Source of the DNA: Spirochaetales bacterium
Lineage (GTDB): Bacteria > Spirochaetota > Spirochaetia > ARS1246
Length of the DNA stretch: 7,850 bases
Assembly: GCA_018644745.1 (NCBI GenBank)
Contig: JABGPX010000586.1
Span: forward strand, 1 to 7,850
Direction: 5' to 3'
Of the stretch, positions 5,273-7,850 are shown piece after piece. Both the position numbers and the translations under genes were made by a program. The notes beneath the pieces are model-generated. The model was given only the letters and a program-made list of their open reading frames with translations, did not search any database and was not told where the DNA came from. Each line of letters begins with the position of its first letter. Position 1 is the first letter of the stretch.

Positions 5273-6442
5273 TTATAAAATTGGAAATAAAAACAAACTT
5301 GTGATATTTTTCCAATTTACAATATTTGTATCCTGGTATTTATAGCTTTCACCACCTCCATAAACAAGTGCCTTTTTACATTCACTGTTATTTAATTTTT
5401 CAAAGTATTTAAGACCTTTTAGGTAATTCTGCTGAAATGTTGCTGAAGATTTTACTTCAATCAAATCAACAGAATTTGCTCTTTCAATAAGAACATCAAC
5501 TTCATGACCTTGGTAATCTCTAAAATAGTAAATGTTGTCAGGAATTCCATGATGATAATGATATTTATAGATTTCAGAGACTACATATGATTCAAATACA
5601 GCTCCTCTTAAGGGATGAGTTATTAATTGCTGAGATTCAGTTATACCAAGTAAATAACAGAGTAATCCGGAATCCAGAAAATGTATCTTTGGTGCTTTTA
5701 TCAGCCTTTTATTTATATTTCGATAATAAGGAGCTACTCGTTTTATAATATAGCTAGCTTCAAGAACCGAAATCCAGCTTTTAATTGTATTATGACTTAA
5801 TCCGCAATCATCACCTAAAGTATTCATATTAAGAATCTGACCACTTCGGCCTGCTAAAAGTTTTAAAAAATTTTCGAAAATTGAAAGATCTTTTACATTA
5901 ATTATTTTTCTAACATCTCTTTCTAGATAAGTTGAAACATAAAAAGCCAAAGCCTCTGTAGGATTTAGTTTTTTATCAAAAATCCTTGGATAAAAACCTG
6001 TATATAAAAGAGAAAATAGATCGGACGGAGGTGAATTAATATATATTTCATCATAAGAGAATGGGAGTAATTTAATTAACGCAGTTCTGCCTGCTAATGA
6101 TTGTGTTAATGCTTCTATCATTTCAAACTGCTGACTTCCGGTTAGAATAAATAATCCTTCCTTATCCTTTTCATCTACAATAGTTTGAATATATGAAAAA
6201 AGATCAGGAACTCGCTGTACTTCATCAATAATAGCTCCATCAGGGTATCGGGCAAGAAAACCCCGAGGATCCTGAGATGCCTGGTTTCTATTTTCAAGAT
6301 CTTCCAGGGAAACATAGGGTTTATCTGGAAAAAGAGCTTTACTAAGCGTAGTCTTGCCCGACTGCCTTGGACCCGTAAAAGTCACCACCGGATATTGAGT
6401 CGAGTATTGTAATGCTTTTTCAGAAATTGTTCTTGGAATCAT
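5273..6442 (-). CDS. ATP-binding protein, AAA_14 domain plus DUF4143 (COG1373-type)
   Basis: 389 residues, the usual length of this family. The N-terminal AAA_14 ATPase has Walker A GPRQSGKTT (24-32), Walker B AIIDEVQRVP (70-79) and sensor segment ILTGSQQF (99-106). YLERDVRKI (172-180) and a winged-helix-like part with LSHNTIKSWISVLE (215-228) follow. The C-terminal DUF4143 part has HFLDSGLLCYLLG (254-266), GAVFESYVVSEIYK (280-293), GHEVDVLIE (312-320) and LIEVKSS (327-333). Asp316 with E329-V-K331 is the pattern of a PD-(D/E)XK nuclease-like fold. The family is widespread, often present in many copies and often mobile; its cellular role is not established. The protein would be cytoplasmic. 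All motifs are intact, so the gene is probably functional. ATG at 6442 has no good ribosome site (only AGG about 13 bases away). Codon use is AT-rich, unlike all its neighbours. Confidence 0.9.
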   Translation of the reverse strand: MIPRTISEKALQYSTQYPVVTFTGPRQSGKTTLSKALFPDKPYVSLEDLENRNQASQDPRGFLARYPDGAIIDEVQRVPDLFSYIQTIVDEKDKEGLFILTGSQQFEMIEALTQSLAGRTALIKLLPFSYDEIYINSPPSDLFSLLYTGFYPRIFDKKLNPTEALAFYVSTYLERDVRKIINVKDLSIFENFLKLLAGRSGQILNMNTLGDDCGLSHNTIKSWISVLEASYIIKRVAPYYRNINKRLIKAPKIHFLDSGLLCYLLGITESQQLITHPLRGAVFESYVVSEIYKYHYHHGIPDNIYYFRDYQGHEVDVLIERANSVDLIEVKSSATFQQNYLKGLKYFEKLNNSECKKALVYGGGESYKYQDTNIVNWKNITSLFLFPIL

Positions 6443-6448
6443 AACTAA

Positions 6449-6477
6449 GAATAAACCTAAACATAAAATATTGTCAA
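6449..6477 (-). promoter_or_regulatory. Possible promoter for the ATPase gene overlapping the palindrome
   Basis: On the minus strand a perfect TTGACA (plus 6472-6477), inside the palindrome, is followed after 18 bases by TATTCT (plus 6448-6453; 4 of 6 matches). Transcription would start within a few bases of ATG at 6442, giving a leaderless or nearly leaderless message. That fits the missing ribosome site. Any protein bound to the palindrome would block the -35 element. Confidence 0.4.
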
Positions 6478-6503
6478 TTCAATTGACAATATTTTATGTT
6501 TAG
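6457..6503. repeat. Perfect 47-base AT-rich palindrome upstream of the ATPase gene
   Basis: Arms of 23 bases (6457-6479 and 6481-6503) are exact reverse complements around a single C at 6480. The outer ends are CTAAACATAAAATATTG and its complement, and the centre is CAATTCAATTG. Symmetry stops beyond 6456/6504. There is no oligo-T tract in the usual place and no gene converges here, so a rho-independent terminator is unlikely. Candidates are a dimeric regulator's operator, a cruciform or recombination end, or a hairpin in the nascent message. It lies 14 bases from the ATPase start and forms the right edge of the AT-rich island. Confidence 0.9.
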
Positions 6504-6690
6504 ACAACCCTATAGACAATTGCTTCGCGCGCGGGAGGCATCGCCTGTATTCATTTTTGTTTCGCGTTGGAATGATTGGCAAGGCTGCCTGCAAATAGAG
6601 CCAGCCGTGGAATATGAGTTCAAGTATGTCGACATGGCGGCACGGCTCTTGGGCCGCAGTACCGAAACACTTCCCTACCGCCAGCCATAG
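6496..6690 (+). pseudogene. C-terminal remnant of a GH99/WbsX-like carbohydrate enzyme
   Basis: The open frame of 64 codons begins within the palindrome, so its ATG is fortuitous. Residues 17-54 read PVFIFVSRWNDWQGCLQIEP, then AVEYEFKYVDMAARLLGR. A hydrophobic strand, W-N-(E/D)-W, then EP with a Y-x-x-x-Y-x-D helix is the ending found in GH99-like/WbsX-type domain proteins and some related hydrolases. The remainder of the enzyme (several hundred residues) is absent. It would have lain to the left, where the AT-rich island now is, and no matching piece is seen on the other side of the island. Family placement is tentative; the truncated state is clear if the placement holds. Confidence 0.45.
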
Positions 6691-6769
6691 GGAAAGAACA
6701 GTGCTGCAACCCGTCGGAGGCTACGCGGTACCCGCGCGCCTCAACGGTGCGTGTATGGAGGAGAACCAT

Positions 6770-6919
6770 TTGATGCCCTCACGGGAAAGTCAAAATTATT
6801 GGCAGGAAGGTCGCCGTAATGCTCAGTTCGGAGCCGTGGGTAACGAGTTCAACCTTGACGGATTACGTCAAGGAATGGCGGCGCGCCAAGAGCCCGCCAG
6901 CAATGATGTCAAATGCATG
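6770..6919 (+). repeat. Diverged direct repeat, copy 2 (alpha/beta hydrolase 5' end)
   Basis: Partner of 1173-1322 in the same orientation 5.6 kb away, gap-free, about 87% identical by hand count over 150 bases. This copy continues into the catalytic domain. Confidence 0.85.
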
Positions 6920-7571
6920 CGCTCTCAGATAAACGACATGCCTTGTGAGTGGGTTGTGGCTCCCGGCGCCGACCCTGATCTTCGGCTCCTGTACCTGCAC
7001 GGCGGCGGTTATGTTTCCGGTTCCGGTGCGGCCTATCTTTCTCTGGCAGCGCGGATCTCAACAGCCGCACAGTGTGCCGTCCTTCTACCTGATTACCGGT
7101 TGGCGCCGGAACACGCGTTTCCTGCCGGCCTTGAAGATTGCATCGCCGCCCACGAATGGATGGTCGTATCTGGGCCGTACGGCCCGTCGCCCGCCACGGC
7201 AACCTTTATCGCCTGCGACTCCGCCGGAGGCGGTTTGACCCTGGCAACACTGATCGCGCTGCGAGACCGCCGTAAACAGCTGCCCATCGGGGGAATCCCG
7301 ATGTCGGCCTTCGCCGATCTGACACTATCCAGTGATTCTATCCAAAGCCAGTCGGAGAATGAGCTTTTAATGCATTCAAGTCGGCGAATACGAGGTGATC
7401 CGCGATGACAGCGTTCGCGTAGCGGACAAGGCCCGGGCCGACGGAGTCGAAGTAAAGCTCGAAGTCTGGCCAGGCCAGGTCCATGTTTTTCAGATCCGTG
7501 AGCTACCCGAGAGCCGGGAGGCCATCTTACACATTGCTTCATTCATGCGGGCGGCTATTTCAAATGTATGA
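6773..7571 (+). pseudogene. Alpha/beta hydrolase (HSL/carboxylesterase family), broken by internal deletion and frame change
   Basis: ATG at 6773 is preceded by GGAGGAG (6757-6763) with 9 bases between. The first frame (to TGA at 7406-7408, 211 codons) carries the oxyanion-hole motif LHGGGYVSGS (residues 75-84), the family stretch LLPDYRLAPEHAFPAGLED (104-122), and the nucleophile elbow CDSAGGG (148-154, Ser150), where the usual first Gly is Cys. It runs normally to about SENELLM (194-200). From about 7371 the family's C-terminus appears in the next frame: IQVGEYEVIRDDSVR, then EVWPGQVHVFQ with the expected catalytic His (codon at 7482-7484), then LPESREAILHIASFMRAAI, and TGA at 7569-7571. 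About 60 residues that normally lie between are missing. Start, Ser and His are kept, but no single product joins them. In life it would cleave short acyl esters in the cytoplasm. Confidence 0.8.
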
Positions 7572-7589
7572 AATGCGTCATGAGGTCTG

Positions 7590-7850
7590 TTAATTCCCAT
7601 AATGAAGTATCGTTCCATTTTCGCCGAAGACGTAGACGTCGATACCCGTGGCGCTGCCGCAAATACTCTCCAACCCAACGTCAACAGGTGTCGTCATGAT
7701 TTCCCAATCAGTTGCCTCATCATAGTGGAGAATAATTCCGGCTACTCCAACGGCGAACACGCCCGCGGATGGCGATCCCCAGATATCATAGAGATCAGCG
7801 TAGAGGCTTGATGGTAGACCGGGAACGGGGGTCCATTCGGTGCCGTCGTA
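7590..7850 (-). CDS. Propeller-type repeat protein, C-terminal end (partial, starts right of window)
   Basis: A minus-strand frame enters from the right edge at 7850 and stops with TAA at 7590-7592, giving 86 residues with no start inside the window. Two similar units are visible: LYDIWGSPSAGVFAVGVAGI followed by ILHYD, then ESICGSATGIDVYVFGENGT followed by ILHYGN. The repeating (v)WGS-x-x-x-x-V-x-x-VG-x-x-G-x-ILHYD pattern, with TEWTPVPGLPSSLY leading in, is that of beta-propeller repeats common in secreted or surface proteins of environmental bacteria. The final unit ends exactly at the stop, so the C-terminus looks natural. The unit is unlike the RCC1 repeats at 1970-3574. Ligand and location are unknown because the N-terminus is outside the window. 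Confidence 0.75.
   Translation of the reverse strand, partial: YDGTEWTPVPGLPSSLYADLYDIWGSPSAGVFAVGVAGIILHYDEATDWEIMTTPVDVGLESICGSATGIDVYVFGENGTILHYGN

Larger units (their letters stand above)
5250..6503. other. AT-rich island, probably acquired
   Basis: Between about 5250 and 6503 the sequence is visibly AT-rich, with roughly a third G+C by eye. The glycoside-hydrolase-like gene to its left and the hydrolase remnant to its right are clearly above half. The island holds one gene, the ATPase at 5273-6442, and ends on the right exactly with a 47-base palindrome (6457-6503). No transposase, integrase or clear target-site duplication is visible. The left edge is approximate. Confidence 0.55.

Noticed and set aside
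5278..5318. Inverted repeat AAATTGGAAA / TTTCCAATTT near the ATPase 3' end
   Set aside because: Within coding sequence, AT-rich, 21-base loop; weak as a terminator and likely chance in AT-rich DNA.
5133..5345. 70-codon plus frame
   Set aside because: Crosses the composition boundary into the antisense of the ATPase gene and has no ribosome site.
7093..7542. 149-codon minus frame across the alpha/beta hydrolase
   Set aside because: Antisense shadow of a well-supported hydrolase remnant, arginine/proline-rich, no domain.

Overview
The window looks like an accessory region of a free-living, Gram-negative-type bacterium, possibly a spirochaete or a similar environmental lineage. That guess rests on weak grounds: two lipobox-bearing secreted lipoproteins, an ankyrin tail, beta-propeller surface proteins and an AAA/DUF4143 ATPase. 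No marker gene fixes the taxon. Most of the window is mid to high G+C. One block, about 5250-6503, is sharply AT-rich and probably came from elsewhere.

Layout from left to right. (1) 1-121: 3' end of an ankyrin-repeat gene. (2) 146-491, minus: a frameshifted fossil, possibly of a glycoside hydrolase. (3) 530-983, plus: a decayed radical SAM gene with a nonsense codon and internal deletions. (4) 1071-1328, plus: an orphan reading frame running into the first about 50 codons of an alpha/beta hydrolase. It abuts (5) 1325-1540, minus: a fossil of the N-terminal part of an MFS transporter. (6) 1581-3574, plus: a well-formed promoter and an intact two-gene operon, a small lipoprotein translationally coupled to a lipoprotein with an Ig-like domain and a seven-bladed RCC1 propeller. 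(7) 3659-5003, minus: an intact glycoside-hydrolase-like TIM-barrel protein, with a fossil of another carbohydrate-related domain just downstream. (8) 5250-6503: the AT-rich island with an intact AAA_14/DUF4143 ATPase (minus) and a perfect 47-base palindrome directly upstream of it. (9) 6496-6690, plus: the tail of a GH99/WbsX-like gene. (10) 6773-7571, plus: an alpha/beta hydrolase (HSL/carboxylesterase family) broken by a deletion and frame change. Its first 150 bases repeat the stretch at 1173-1322. (11) 7590-7850, minus: the 3' end of a second propeller-type gene that enters from the right edge.

Four complete genes are therefore set in a field of at least six broken ones from unrelated families on both strands. 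Only the lipoprotein pair clearly forms a working unit, probably an exported, membrane-anchored ligand- or protein-binding pair. The glycoside hydrolase may act on cytoplasmic oligosaccharides, and several of the fossils also look carbohydrate-related. No CRISPR array, tRNA, rRNA, transposase or integrase is visible. I do not see a convincing new system. The most interesting items are the palindrome-plus-ATPase island, the diverged direct repeat, and the density of fossils.
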